A stretch of 16,700 bases of DNA from Spartobacteria bacterium (GCA_947487745.1 CANKXQ010000006.1:1-16700); one strand, 5' to 3'. Counted from the first letter of the stretch, positions 1 to 6,792 are shown. Notes: generated from the letters alone by a model not told the origin. Numbers and translations are program-made.

Positions 1-165
1 AAAGAGAAACTCGCTGAAGCCAGCGCTTTTTTACAGGGGTTGATCTCTACTGCGGAGCAGTTGACCACCCCCCAACGCTGGGAACGCATTTTACTCCGAA
101 TTTTCGAAAGATTTATCCAACCAAAACCCGAAAATACCGGCCTACCAGTTCCGGCAACGGGGTGA
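1..165 (+). CDS. 3' end of an unrecognised protein gene (partial)
   Basis: An open frame enters from the left edge in frame 1 and stops at TGA 163-165, giving the last 54 residues of a protein. The visible part starts with a helix-like, charged stretch (KEKLAEASAFLQG), contains a basic amphipathic segment around TPQRWERILLRIFERF, and ends in a proline- and glycine-rich tail. I do not recognise the family. The codons look ordinary for the window, and a bidirectional terminator lies 120 bases downstream, which fits a real gene converging on rpsD. The reverse strand here holds no rpoA start, although rpoA commonly follows rpsD. The start and most of the protein are outside the window. Confidence 0.5.
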   Translation, partial: KEKLAEASAFLQGLISTAEQLTTPQRWERILLRIFERFIQPKPENTGLPVPATG

Positions 166-286
166 CGATCGCCATCCGCGTTTTTTCAACTGCCGAATTT
201 AGGGTCATTTCTCCGTGTGTTTGTGACTCCGTGAGAGGAAGTTCCTGTCATCCTGCCCATCCTGTCTCAAAATTCCTTCGTGGGGC
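166..286. other. intergenic spacer with short repeat-like phrases
   Basis: This is the spacer between the convergent gene ends, before the terminator. It contains two imperfectly repeated words: CTCCGTG at 211-217 and again at 227-233, and TCCTG at 243, 251 and 260 (periods of 8 and 9 bases, the unit being close to ATCCTGCCC). Both resemble degenerate members of dispersed intergenic repeat phrases that I associate with environmental bacterial genomes. This is recognition from memory, not a search. I see no convincing gene, tRNA or promoter here. Confidence 0.35.
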
Positions 287-320
287 AAAAAAACGCGCCC
301 TGTTGCCAGGACGCGTTTTT
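287..320. terminator. bidirectional intrinsic terminator after rpsD
   Basis: The arms 289-302 and 307-320 pair around a 4-base loop. The G/C-rich part is ACGCGCCCTG against CAGGACGCGT, flanked by A-runs on the left and T-runs on the right. Read on the minus strand the single imperfect position becomes a G-U wobble, the loop reads GCAA (a GNRA tetraloop) and the stem is followed by seven T residues, so it fits best as the terminator of the ribosomal operon. On the plus strand it has a C/A mismatch but keeps five T residues, so it can also stop the converging gene. Confidence 0.85.
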
Positions 321-351
321 CTCTTTGGTGGGAAATCGATTAGCTCGCGGT

Positions 352-963
352 TTAGCGGGCGTAAAGTTCGACGACGAGCTGTTCGTTGACGATGGGATTG
401 ATCTCCTCGCGTGTGGGAATGCGGACGACGCTGCCGCTGAGGTTGTCTTTGTCCACCAGAAGCCAATCGGGAACGGTGACGATCTGGGTGAGTTCGACGC
501 CGCGCTTGGCGAGACGGGTGGATTTATCGTTGCTCTTGATAGCCACGACATCGCCGGGCTTGAGGTTCATGGACGAGATGTTGGTTTTGCGACCATTCAC
601 CGTCACATGACCATGGCCGACCATCTGGCGGGCGCCACGGAGCGTCTTGGAGAAGCCCATTTTTTGAACGACATTGTCGAGGCGGGTCTCAAGGAGCTGA
701 AGGAGAATTTCACCGGTCACACCACGGCGGCGGCTGGCGATTTGGAAGTAGCGGCGGAACTGGCGCTCGAGAACTCCATACTGGTGACGGAGCTTTTGTT
801 TCTCAGCAAGAGCGATTGAGTAATCGGTCTGCTTGCGGCGGGAGCCCTTGGGTCCGTGCTGGCCGGGTGGGTAGCTCTTATTCTCGAATGCTTTGGGTGA
901 GCCGCTGATGAGAACGCCGTAGCGGCGGCTCACTTTGGTCTTGGGTCCTGTGTAACGTGCCAT
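352..963 (-). CDS. rpsD: 30S ribosomal protein S4
   Basis: S4 is a primary 16S rRNA binder that nucleates 30S assembly. The protein is 203 residues, the normal length. The N-terminal domain has the S4 signature SYPPGQHGPK at residues 30-39. The S4 RNA-binding fold covers roughly 91-155, with RQMVGHGHVTVNG at 112-124. It has no cysteines, so it is the zinc-free form. The start is ATG 961-963. The stretch before it is AT-rich with no Shine-Dalgarno site and carries an 11-base direct repeat (968-978 and 990-1000). This is the last gene of the operon, followed by the terminator. The usual next genes, rpoA and rplQ, are not here. In E. coli S4 represses its own operon; whether that holds here cannot be read from the sequence. 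Confidence 0.97.
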   Translation of the reverse strand: MARYTGPKTKVSRRYGVLISGSPKAFENKSYPPGQHGPKGSRRKQTDYSIALAEKQKLRHQYGVLERQFRRYFQIASRRRGVTGEILLQLLETRLDNVVQKMGFSKTLRGARQMVGHGHVTVNGRKTNISSMNLKPGDVVAIKSNDKSTRLAKRGVELTQIVTVPDWLLVDKDNLSGSVVRIPTREEINPIVNEQLVVELYAR

Positions 964-967
964 GAAG

Positions 968-1000
968 AGTTTTAAGTTTGTAAGATTTAAGTTTTAAGTT
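968..1000 (-). repeat. 11-bp direct repeat in the rpsK-rpsD spacer
   Basis: On the minus strand AACTTAAAACT occurs twice in the 48-base spacer before rpsD, at 990-1000 and 968-978. The copies are exactly 22 bases apart start to start, about two helical turns. The second copy ends five bases before the rpsD ATG, where a Shine-Dalgarno site would be expected but none is present. It could be an unstructured A/U-rich ribosome or S1 landing site, or a binding site for a regulator such as S4. Both roles are inferences. Confidence 0.6.
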
Positions 1001-1011
1001 GGCCGACTGGA

Positions 1012-1611
1012 TCAGACCCTGCGTTGTTTTGGCGGGCGGCAGCCGTTGTGAGGGATCGGCGTGACGTCGCGGATGACGGTGACATCGAGGCCGATTGCTT
1101 GCATGGCGCGGACGGCGGATTCGCGGCCTGAGCCTGGGCCTTTGACGCGAACTTCGACTTCCTTGAGGCCGTGCCCCATGGCTTGGCGGCAGGCGTCCTG
1201 CGCTGCCATCTGGGCTGCGTAGGCGGTGCTTTTGCGGGAGCCTTTGAAGCCGCACTTGCCGGCGCTGGACCATCCGATGATGGCGCCGCGGAGGTCGGTG
1301 ATGCTGATGATGGTGTTGTTGAAGCTGGCTTGAACGTGGGCGATGCCCTGGATGACGTTTTTGCTGCCCTTGGCCTTGACGATCTTGATTGGTTCAATCG
1401 TGTCATCGAGGGAGATGCTGACCGGCGAAGGAGCTGCAGTGGTCGCTTTTTCCGCGCCAGCGGCTTTCTTGGCTTTAGGAGCCGCCTTGGGTTTTGGAGC
1501 TTTCTTGGCAGGGATTTCGGCGGTTGCGGCGGGAGCCTCGGCTATTGCGGCGGGGGCTGCTGGAGCAGTCTCGACGGGCGCTTCGGCTGGTGTTGTGTTT
1601 TCTTCACTCAT
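1012..1611 (-). CDS. rpsK: 30S ribosomal protein S11 with long N-terminal extension
   Basis: S11 sits on the 30S platform near the E site and the mRNA exit. The protein is 199 residues against about 130 for typical bacterial S11. The conserved core runs from about residue 85 to 199 and includes [12 protein letters not shown] (95-106), GSRKST (124-129), [10 protein letters not shown] (156-165) and the C-terminal [18 protein letters not shown]. Residues 1-80 are an extra low-complexity segment: acidic and Ala/Pro-rich first (1-35), then Lys/Ala/Pro-rich (36-58), resembling a histone H1-like tail. The only ATG is at the head of the extension, so the extension is probably real. There is no clear Shine-Dalgarno site. 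The gap to rpsM is 19 bases. Confidence 0.96.
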   Translation of the reverse strand: MSEENTTPAEAPVETAPAAPAAIAEAPAATAEIPAKKAPKPKAAPKAKKAAGAEKATTAAPSPVSISLDDTIEPIKIVKAKGSKNVIQGIAHVQASFNNTIISITDLRGAIIGWSSAGKCGFKGSRKSTAYAAQMAAQDACRQAMGHGLKEVEVRVKGPGSGRESAVRAMQAIGLDVTVIRDVTPIPHNGCRPPKQRRV

Positions 1612-1630
1612 ACTTCAGTAAAATGCGGGA

Positions 1631-2026
1631 TTAGACTTTGCCGGCTTTGGCGTCTTTGTTGCGCTGGACGCCCACGGTTTTGCGTGGTCCCTTGCGGGTG
1701 CGGGCGTTTGTGGATGTGCGCTGGCCACGGACGGGAAGACTGCGGCGGTGGCGGATGCCACGGTAGCAATTGATGGCCTGAAGGCGCTTGAGGTTGCCTT
1801 GAACTTCGCGGCGCAGGTCGCCTTCGATCGCAATTTTGTTGGCGTTGATCGCGTGGATGATCGCGTTGAGTTGCTCGGGCGAGAGGTCTTTGGCGCGGGC
1901 ATTGGGGTCAATGTTGGCCTGTTCGAGAACTTTCTTTGTGTTGCTGGGCCCCATTCCATAAATGTAGGGAAGGGAAGCTTCGATGCGTTTGTCGCCGGGG
2001 ATGTCTACTCCAAGTAAGCGTGGCAT
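1631..2026 (-). CDS. rpsM: 30S ribosomal protein S13
   Basis: S13 lies in the 30S head and forms bridges to the 50S subunit; its C-terminal tail reaches the P-site tRNA. The 131-residue protein is slightly longer than usual. It begins [10 protein letters not shown], carries the helical N-terminal region ([17 protein letters not shown], 24-40), and has the signature [13 protein letters not shown] at 92-104 followed by the basic tail [12 protein letters not shown]. The start is ATG 2024-2026 without a clear Shine-Dalgarno site. It follows rpmJ after 35 bases and precedes rpsK, the standard alpha-operon order. Confidence 0.97.
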   Translation of the reverse strand: MPRLLGVDIPGDKRIEASLPYIYGMGPSNTKKVLEQANIDPNARAKDLSPEQLNAIIHAINANKIAIEGDLRREVQGNLKRLQAINCYRGIRHRRSLPVRGQRTSTNARTRKGPRKTVGVQRNKDAKAGKV

Positions 2027-2061
2027 GGTATTGGTGGTTTTGGTTTCGGCTGCCGATGGGA

Positions 2062-2175
2062 TCAGCCCTGTTTTTGTTTATGACGCGGGTTTTTGCAAAC
2101 AACGCGGATCACGTTTTGTCGGCGCACGATTTTGCACGCTTCACACAGTCTTTTTACTGAGGCTCTGACTTTCAT
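2062..2175 (-). CDS. rpmJ: 50S ribosomal protein L36
   Basis: L36 is the smallest 50S protein, a zinc ribbon contacting 23S rRNA near the L7/L12 stalk base. The reading frame encodes 37 residues, beginning [19 protein letters not shown] and ending NPRHKQKQG. The zinc ligands are intact: Cys11, Cys14, Cys27 and His32, so this is the zinc-binding (C+) form. Its ATG overlaps the infA TGA by four bases (ATGA at 2172-2175), which points to translational coupling. It lies between infA and rpsM, the usual position. Confidence 0.96.
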   Translation of the reverse strand: MKVRASVKRLCEACKIVRRQNVIRVVCKNPRHKQKQG

Positions 2176-2426
2176 TTTCTTTTATTTGGTTGAAATGATG
2201 ATGATTCGTTTTTGTGGCGGTATGTGATGCGCCCCTTGGTCAAGTCGTAGGGCGACATTTCCAGCATGACGCGGTCTCCGGGAAGAATGCGAATGAAGTG
2301 GAGACGCATCTTGCCAGAGATGTGGGCGAGGACGCGATGACCGTTCTCCAGTTCGATTCTGAACATGGTGTTCGGTAAAAGCTCAACGACCTTGCCCTCT
2401 ACTTCGATAGCGTCTTTCTTGGCCAT
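2172..2426 (-). CDS. infA: translation initiation factor IF-1
   Basis: IF-1 binds the 30S A site during initiation and works with IF-2 and IF-3. The protein has 84 residues against the usual 72. The S1-like OB fold covers residues 1-72, with [14 protein letters not shown] (6-19), the core [20 protein letters not shown] and the end [14 protein letters not shown]. About twelve extra polar residues ([12 protein letters not shown]) follow. The start ATG 2424-2426 gives the canonical [11 protein letters not shown] and lies inside the end of map, so the two genes overlap by 28 bases. A weak GGAAG lies upstream. The stop overlaps the rpmJ start. Confidence 0.97.
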   Translation of the reverse strand: MAKKDAIEVEGKVVELLPNTMFRIELENGHRVLAHISGKMRLHFIRILPGDRVMLEMSPYDLTKGRITYRHKNESSSFQPNKRK

Positions 2427-3163
2427 GTCAATACTTCCGGAGCGTGATCTGTAATTAAAACGGTATGCTCAAAATGAGCGGAGGGGAGTCCGTCGGCAGT
2501 GACGGCGGTCCACTTGTCGGCGAGAACTTTCACATCTGCGCGGCCCATGTTGATCATAGGCTCGATGGCGAGTGTCATGCCGGGTTTGAGTTTTGGTCCG
2601 CTCCCGCGTTTGCCGAAATTTGGCACTTGGGGATCCTCGTGAAGTTTGCGACCGACGCCGTGGCCGACGAATTCGCGCACGACGCTGAATCCATTTTTAA
2701 CGGCTTCGGTTTCCACAAAATTTGAAATGTCGCCGACGCGATGACCGGGACGGGCGAGTTGAACGGCACCGTTGAGAATATCCTCGGTGACGGTGAGGAG
2801 GCGTTCAATCTCAGGGTCAATGATGCCAACAGGAACCGATGTGGCGTTGTCGCCAATCCAACCATCGCGAATGATGCCGACATCCATTTTGACAATGTCG
2901 CCGTAGGCAATCGCACGGGAGCTACCGATTCCATGGACAACCTCTTCATTAAGGCTGATGCAAATATGGCCGGGAAATTTTTTGTATCCCAGAAAGGCGC
3001 TGCGAACCCCGGCGGCGGACATCAACTGGGCAGCGGCGTGGTCGATTTCGCCGGTGGTCACGCCAGGAGCTATGCGGCAGGCCAATTCGTTAAGAATCTG
3101 GGCAGCAACCTCGCCAGCTTGGCGCATTTTTTCAATCTCATGGGGACGCTTGATACTGATCAT
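2399..3163 (-). CDS. map: methionine aminopeptidase, type I
   Basis: Map removes the initiator methionine from nascent proteins. It is a cytosolic M24A metallopeptidase with a pita-bread fold. All five metal ligands are present: Asp94 (VKMDVG), Asp105 (WIGDNA), His168 (FVGHGVG), Glu201 (LAIEPM) and Glu232 (HFEHT). His77 (VVHGIG) matches the catalytic substrate-binding histidine. The length of 254 residues is close to the E. coli enzyme, with no N-terminal extension. The start has one of the few strong Shine-Dalgarno sites in the window, AAGGAGG at 3169-3175, six to eight bases upstream. The 3' end runs 28 bases into infA. The usual upstream partner adk is missing; see the entry at 3160-3318. 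Confidence 0.97.
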   Translation of the reverse strand: MISIKRPHEIEKMRQAGEVAAQILNELACRIAPGVTTGEIDHAAAQLMSAAGVRSAFLGYKKFPGHICISLNEEVVHGIGSSRAIAYGDIVKMDVGIIRDGWIGDNATSVPVGIIDPEIERLLTVTEDILNGAVQLARPGHRVGDISNFVETEAVKNGFSVVREFVGHGVGRKLHEDPQVPNFGKRGSGPKLKPGMTLAIEPMINMGRADVKVLADKWTAVTADGLPSAHFEHTVLITDHAPEVLTWPRKTLSK

Positions 3164-3318
3164 GCGACCTCCTTCGCGTTGCTAAGGAAATCCGCACTGA
3201 TGACGTCCAAGCCAAAGAAATCCAATACCCGACAAATCGAGGGGCGGGTGTTGGCGTCCTTGCCGTAAAGTGGCGGACAAAGCAAAACAGCGCAGGTTTT
3301 CAAGACTACAAAGGCACG
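3160..3318 (-). pseudogene. open stretch between secY and map, possible adenylate kinase remnant
   Basis: Directly after the secY TAG the same frame stays open for 52 codons and stops at TGA 3160-3162, which overlaps the map start as ATGA. The translation contains AVLLCPPLYGKDANTR followed by ICRVLDFFGLDVISADFL. This resembles the N-terminus of adenylate kinase: LLGPPGSGKGTQ with P-loop glycines replaced, then the FGL..IStgDlL region, with about four extra residues between them. adk commonly lies exactly between secY and map. There is no ATG or GTG in frame; TTG at 3301-3303 would be the first start and has no Shine-Dalgarno site. I read it as a likely relic of adk, or less likely a small coupled ORF. 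The similarity was judged by eye. Confidence 0.35.
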
Positions 3319-4827
3319 CTAGAGTTGCGTGGCGAAATAAATCGTCACACCGGCTATGACGAGGATTGCAATACCGGCATATATCCAGACGAGTGTCTGG
3401 TCATTGATGGATTGAGCGGACGAAAGACGGCTGCGTGATTCCTGAGCACTGCGGATACGGCCTTTGCGGAGGAAACCATCATAGTGGCGCTGAAGAAGGT
3501 GTGTCTCCACTTGGCGCATGGTATCAAGCACCACGCCCACGATAATCAAGAGTCCAGTGCCTCCAAAGAACTGCGAGGTCATGTAAGGAACATTAAGGCT
3601 CTGGCTAAGTAGCTGTGGCAAAACAGCCACTGCGGTCAAGAAAATAGCTCCCGCGAAGGTCAAGCGGGTCATCGTGTAGTCCAAGAAATCTGCAGTCGGC
3701 TTGCCAGGACGCACACCGGGAATGAAACCACCGTATTTCTTGAGGTCGTCAGCAATCTGGACGGGTTGAAATTGGGTTGCAACCCAGAAATAGCTGAAGA
3801 AGAAAATCATCAGCGCATAGAAAAGATAATGCAACCATCCGTAGGTGAGAAGATTTGAAAGATCTTGAGCCCAACCCACACCTGGGAAGGCCATGTTCAA
3901 GATCGTGGATGGGAAGAGCAGGATGGCTTGAGCAAAAATGATCGGCATGACGCCGGCATAATTGATCTTGAGAGGCATGTATTGAGTTTGCCCGCCATAA
4001 ACTTTGCGCCCGACAACGCGTTTGGCGTATTGGACACTGATCTTTCGCTGAGCTTGCGTCACAGCTATGACCGCTGCAATGACGAAGAAGAGAAAACCAA
4101 TCATTAAGACCAAGACGACAGGGCTAACGGCCGACTGGGCATTGGCCGCGCTGGGAACGAATGTCCTCCAAGCCTGAATCAAACCAGCGGGCAACTGAGC
4201 CAATATGCCTACGGTGATGATGATAGACATGCCATTGCCAATACCTTTTTCAGTAAGCTGGTCACCCAACCACATGAGGAGCAAGGTCCCAGCAGTCATC
4301 GTAATGATGGTGATGAGCTGGAAACCAATACCTGGAGTGGTCACCAAAGGCAGCCCCAAGTTGTTGATAGTATCCATGATTCCTGGAAGGAATGGATTAG
4401 CTTGGGGATTTTCAAACGATCTTGCTAGGAGATATGCTTGAAAGATGCAAAGCCCGATCGTGGCGTATCGGGTGTATTGCATAATTTTCTGACGCCCACC
4501 GTCCTCGCGGGAAAGTTTGCCCAACCGTGGAATCACGGCCGTGAGGAGCTGGAGCATAATCGATGCGCTGATAAAAGGCATCACTCCAAGAGAGAAAATG
4601 GCGCAATTTGCCAATGCACCACCACTGAAGAGGTTAAAAAGCGCAGCAACGCCGCCGGTCGAGGCGGCACCGGCATGATCAAGGAACCACTGGCGGAGAA
4701 CTTGGGCGTTGACCCCAGGAGTGGTTATAGCCGAACCGGCGCGGATCACGATGATCGCCGCAAGAGTGAAGAGCACTCGGGAGCGCAGTTCAGGAATCTT
4801 AAAAATGTTGGCGAAGGCGCTGATCAT
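3319..4827 (-). CDS. secY: protein translocase channel SecY with an extra C-terminal membrane segment
   Basis: SecY is the pore of the Sec translocon and exports or inserts proteins at the inner membrane. The 502-residue protein contains family motifs such as LGVMPFISASIMLQLL (80-95), LSREDGGRQKIMQYTRY (105-121) and GDQLTEKGIGNGMS (188-201), and the late segment GTGLLIIVGVVLDTMRQ. Standard SecY proteins (about 430-450 residues) end soon after the cytoplasmic RHYDGFLRKGRIR, found here around residues 447-459. This one continues with a polar linker and a further hydrophobic stretch at 478-498, so it probably has eleven membrane segments. The start ATG 4825-4827 has no Shine-Dalgarno site and lies just after a hairpin across the rplO stop. 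Confidence 0.97.
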   Translation of the reverse strand: MISAFANIFKIPELRSRVLFTLAAIIVIRAGSAITTPGVNAQVLRQWFLDHAGAASTGGVAALFNLFSGGALANCAIFSLGVMPFISASIMLQLLTAVIPRLGKLSREDGGRQKIMQYTRYATIGLCIFQAYLLARSFENPQANPFLPGIMDTINNLGLPLVTTPGIGFQLITIITMTAGTLLLMWLGDQLTEKGIGNGMSIIITVGILAQLPAGLIQAWRTFVPSAANAQSAVSPVVLVLMIGFLFFVIAAVIAVTQAQRKISVQYAKRVVGRKVYGGQTQYMPLKINYAGVMPIIFAQAILLFPSTILNMAFPGVGWAQDLSNLLTYGWLHYLFYALMIFFFSYFWVATQFQPVQIADDLKKYGGFIPGVRPGKPTADFLDYTMTRLTFAGAIFLTAVAVLPQLLSQSLNVPYMTSQFFGGTGLLIIVGVVLDTMRQVETHLLQRHYDGFLRKGRIRSAQESRSRLSSAQSINDQTLVWIYAGIAILVIAGVTIYFATQL

Positions 4828-4839
4828 TTGAAGCTGGTC

Positions 4840-4860
4840 GCAGCAGCCTTAAGCTGCTGC
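4840..4860 (-). promoter_or_regulatory. perfect hairpin across the rplO stop codon, before secY
   Basis: The arms GCAGCAGC (4840-4847) and GCTGCTGC (4853-4860) are perfect inverted complements around a 5-base loop. The rplO stop codon (4849-4851) is in the loop. The stem ends 13 bases before the secY ATG, and no T-run follows it, so it is not an ordinary terminator. It could slow ribosomes leaving rplO, hide or expose the secY start, or block exonucleases. Part of the symmetry comes from the alanine codons that end L15 (VEAAA), so chance plus codon choice is possible. Confidence 0.6.
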
Positions 4861-5313
4861 CTCAACTTTGGGAAGGACAACTTTGCCCCCGGCCTTCTCA
4901 ATTTTCTCACGAGCTGTTGCGCTGACCTCATCAACTTCAACAGTGAAAGCCTTGGTCACTTCACCACGACCGAGGATTTTGACTCCATCGAAACGGCCTT
5001 TCACAAGGCCGGCTTTGCGAAGAGAGGCTTCGGTAATCGAGTCACCAGCGGCAAACGACTTTTCCAAGGAGTCCAAATTAACAACGCCGTAGAAAGTCTT
5101 AAAGTCCTTGTTATTGAAACCTCGTTTGGGCAGTCGGCGATAGATTGGCATCTGACCGCCTTCAAAGCCAAGTCGAATGGAACCACCGGAACGCGCTTTC
5201 TGGCCCTTGTGGCCCTTGCCGGAGGTTTTGCCCTTGCCGGAGCTTTCGCCAATACCAAGGCGTTTGCGGCGGTGCTTTGCACCGGGATTGGGTTTAAGTG
5301 TATGAAGTCTCAT
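4849..5313 (-). CDS. rplO: 50S ribosomal protein L15
   Basis: L15 is a late-assembly 50S protein that threads a long basic arm into 23S rRNA. It has 154 residues, slightly longer than the E. coli protein. The N-terminal arm has the typical glycine- and lysine-rich run (GKGKTSGKGHKGQKARSGG, 26-44) and the conserved EGGQMPIYRRLPKRGF (51-66). The globular domain ends in VLPKVEAAA, a short alanine tail. It follows rpsE after five bases. The gene for L30 (rpmD), normally between them, is absent. No clear Shine-Dalgarno site is seen, which fits coupling to rpsE. Confidence 0.97.
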   Translation of the reverse strand: MRLHTLKPNPGAKHRRKRLGIGESSGKGKTSGKGHKGQKARSGGSIRLGFEGGQMPIYRRLPKRGFNNKDFKTFYGVVNLDSLEKSFAAGDSITEASLRKAGLVKGRFDGVKILGRGEVTKAFTVEVDEVSATAREKIEKAGGKVVLPKVEAAA

Positions 5314-5318
5314 TTGTA

Positions 5319-5879
5319 TTACGCGGAAGCGGGTTCAGTTGGAGCAGCGACAACCTTGGGACGGATTGTTTTGCCACGGAGGCGGAAGACATCATCTTTG
5401 AGACGAAGTTGGCTCAGCGCAGCAATAGTGGCATGAACGACATTGGCGTGGTTGCTGGAGCCGAGAGATTTGGCCAGAACATCGCGAATGCCAACCGCTT
5501 CGAGAACGGCACGGACGCCGCCCCCAGCGATGACGCCAGTTCCCGGAGAAGCAGGGCGGAGAAGCACGCGACCACCACCAAATTCGCCAGTCACCATGTG
5601 AGGAATCGTGTTTTCTTGAACGGCTATCTTAACCATCCGCTTCTTGGAAGCGTCTGTTGCCTTGCGGATTGCTTCGCTCACTTCATTGGCCTTGCCGAAG
5701 CCGACGCCGACCTTACCTTTTTGGTCGCCACAAACGATGAGGGCGCTGAAGCTGAAACGACGACCACCCTTGACGACTTTCGCGCAACGGTTAATGAAGA
5801 CGACTTTTTCAGTAGTCTCCTTGGGTTCCCTTGGCGTTTCGGGACGGGATTGTTTTCTATCTCTGGATTTCGGAGGCAT
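5319..5879 (-). CDS. rpsE: 30S ribosomal protein S5
   Basis: S5 sits near the mRNA entry and the decoding-site rear and affects accuracy. It has 186 residues. A charged N-terminal segment (1-22) precedes the double-stranded-RNA-binding-like domain (about 25-88, with [24 protein letters not shown]). The C-terminal domain has [22 protein letters not shown] and [15 protein letters not shown]. The C-terminus carries a short Ala/Pro tail (AAPTEPASA). It starts at ATG 5877-5879, preceded by CTACC rather than a Shine-Dalgarno site, 11 bases after rplR. Confidence 0.97.
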   Translation of the reverse strand: MPPKSRDRKQSRPETPREPKETTEKVVFINRCAKVVKGGRRFSFSALIVCGDQKGKVGVGFGKANEVSEAIRKATDASKKRMVKIAVQENTIPHMVTGEFGGGRVLLRPASPGTGVIAGGGVRAVLEAVGIRDVLAKSLGSSNHANVVHATIAALSQLRLKDDVFRLRGKTIRPKVVAAPTEPASA

Positions 5880-5890
5880 GGTAGGTCGTA

Positions 5891-6247
5891 TTAGAATTCA
5901 AAACCACCCTCACGGGCGGCATCGGCAAGGGCTTTGACCTTGCCATGGTATTTAAAGCCACCGCGGTCGAAAACAACCTTGGTGATCTTGTGTGCGGCGG
6001 CACGTTCAGCGATAAGTTTTCCAACTTCGCAAGCAGTAGCCACATTGGCTCTTGCACCGGGTTTGGCACGGAGTTCAGCTTCCGTGGTATTGACGGAGAC
6101 AAGCGTCTTGCCGATCGTGTCGTCAATGACTTGGGCCGTGATGTGTTGTCCAGAAAAATGGACAGCCAAGCGCGGGCGGGTTGGTGTGCCGGCGAGCTTT
6201 TTACGCAGGCGGACGTGACGGAATTTACGTTTATCTGTGGCAGACAT
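5891..6247 (-). CDS. rplR: 50S ribosomal protein L18
   Basis: L18 binds 5S rRNA and links it to the central protuberance of the 50S subunit. The length of 118 residues matches the family. It begins with a basic arm ([17 protein letters not shown]), followed by [20 protein letters not shown] and the C-terminal signature [20 protein letters not shown] ending GGFEF. It lies three bases after rplF and 11 before rpsE, the standard spc order. The start ATG 6245-6247 has no strong Shine-Dalgarno site. Confidence 0.97.
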   Translation of the reverse strand: MSATDKRKFRHVRLRKKLAGTPTRPRLAVHFSGQHITAQVIDDTIGKTLVSVNTTEAELRAKPGARANVATACEVGKLIAERAAAHKITKVVFDRGGFKYHGKVKALADAAREGGFEF

Positions 6248-6250
6248 GGT

Positions 6251-6790
6251 TTATTGGACGGTTTTGCCTTCCTTGCGGCGGATTTGTTCACCAACGAAGC
6301 GGACACCTTTACCCTTGTAAGGCTCTGGCGGGTAATAAGCACGGATATCTGCGGCGCACTGGCCGACAATCTGCTTGTCGATGCCTTCAATGGAGAGCTT
6401 CGTATTCTCAGCGACGGTGATTTTTACACCCTGAGGGATATCGAACAAGATGGGGTGTGATTTGCCAAGGCTGAGATTGAGCTTTTGACCCTGAACAGCA
6501 GCTTTAAAACCAACGCCATGAATTTCCATGTCGCGCTTGAAGCCATCAGTGACTCCAGTGATCATGTTTGAAAGCAGTGAGCGGGAAAGGCCGTGAAGCG
6601 CTTTTTGCTCGCGATTATCGCCGTCACGAAGGACAGAAAGCTGCTCGTCCTCGACTTTTGCGCTAATCTTGGCTGGCAGAGTCCACTCGAGTTTTCCCTT
6701 TGGTCCCTCGACGTTGACAGCCCCATTTGCAGCCACGGTGACTTTGACCTTTGGCGGGACTTTGATAGCTTGTTTTCCGATGCGTGACAT
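6251..6790 (-). CDS. rplF: 50S ribosomal protein L6
   Basis: L6 lies at the base of the L7/L12 stalk close to the sarcin-ricin loop and the factor-binding site. It has 179 residues and the two tandem L6 folds, the first beginning MSRIGKQAIKVPPKVKV and the second around the HGVGFKAAVQGQKLNLSLG region. The family C-terminus is clear: PEPYKGKGVRFVGEQIRRKEGK. It follows rpsH after two bases and precedes rplR by three, so the three genes are almost contiguous. The base context before the ATG is AACC without a Shine-Dalgarno site. Confidence 0.97.
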   Translation of the reverse strand: MSRIGKQAIKVPPKVKVTVAANGAVNVEGPKGKLEWTLPAKISAKVEDEQLSVLRDGDNREQKALHGLSRSLLSNMITGVTDGFKRDMEIHGVGFKAAVQGQKLNLSLGKSHPILFDIPQGVKITVAENTKLSIEGIDKQIVGQCAADIRAYYPPEPYKGKGVRFVGEQIRRKEGKTVQ

Positions 6791-6792
6791 GG

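Noticed and set aside
1..165. rpoA downstream of rpsD on the minus strand
   Set aside because: The reverse complement has no RpoA-like N-terminus, and the strong terminator lies between. The plus-strand frame is the better explanation.
2741..3268. 175-codon plus-strand frame over map and the secY-map gap
   Set aside because: It mirrors the map coding sequence and shows no domain. It does not explain the gap.
4840..4860. intrinsic terminator between rplO and secY
   Set aside because: The stem is perfect but no T-run follows on the minus strand, and secY and later genes need transcription from upstream.
4438..5436. 332-codon open frame on the plus strand
   Set aside because: It is antisense to the secY start, rplO and the rpsE end, all of which are certain. 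It is a shadow frame caused by base composition.
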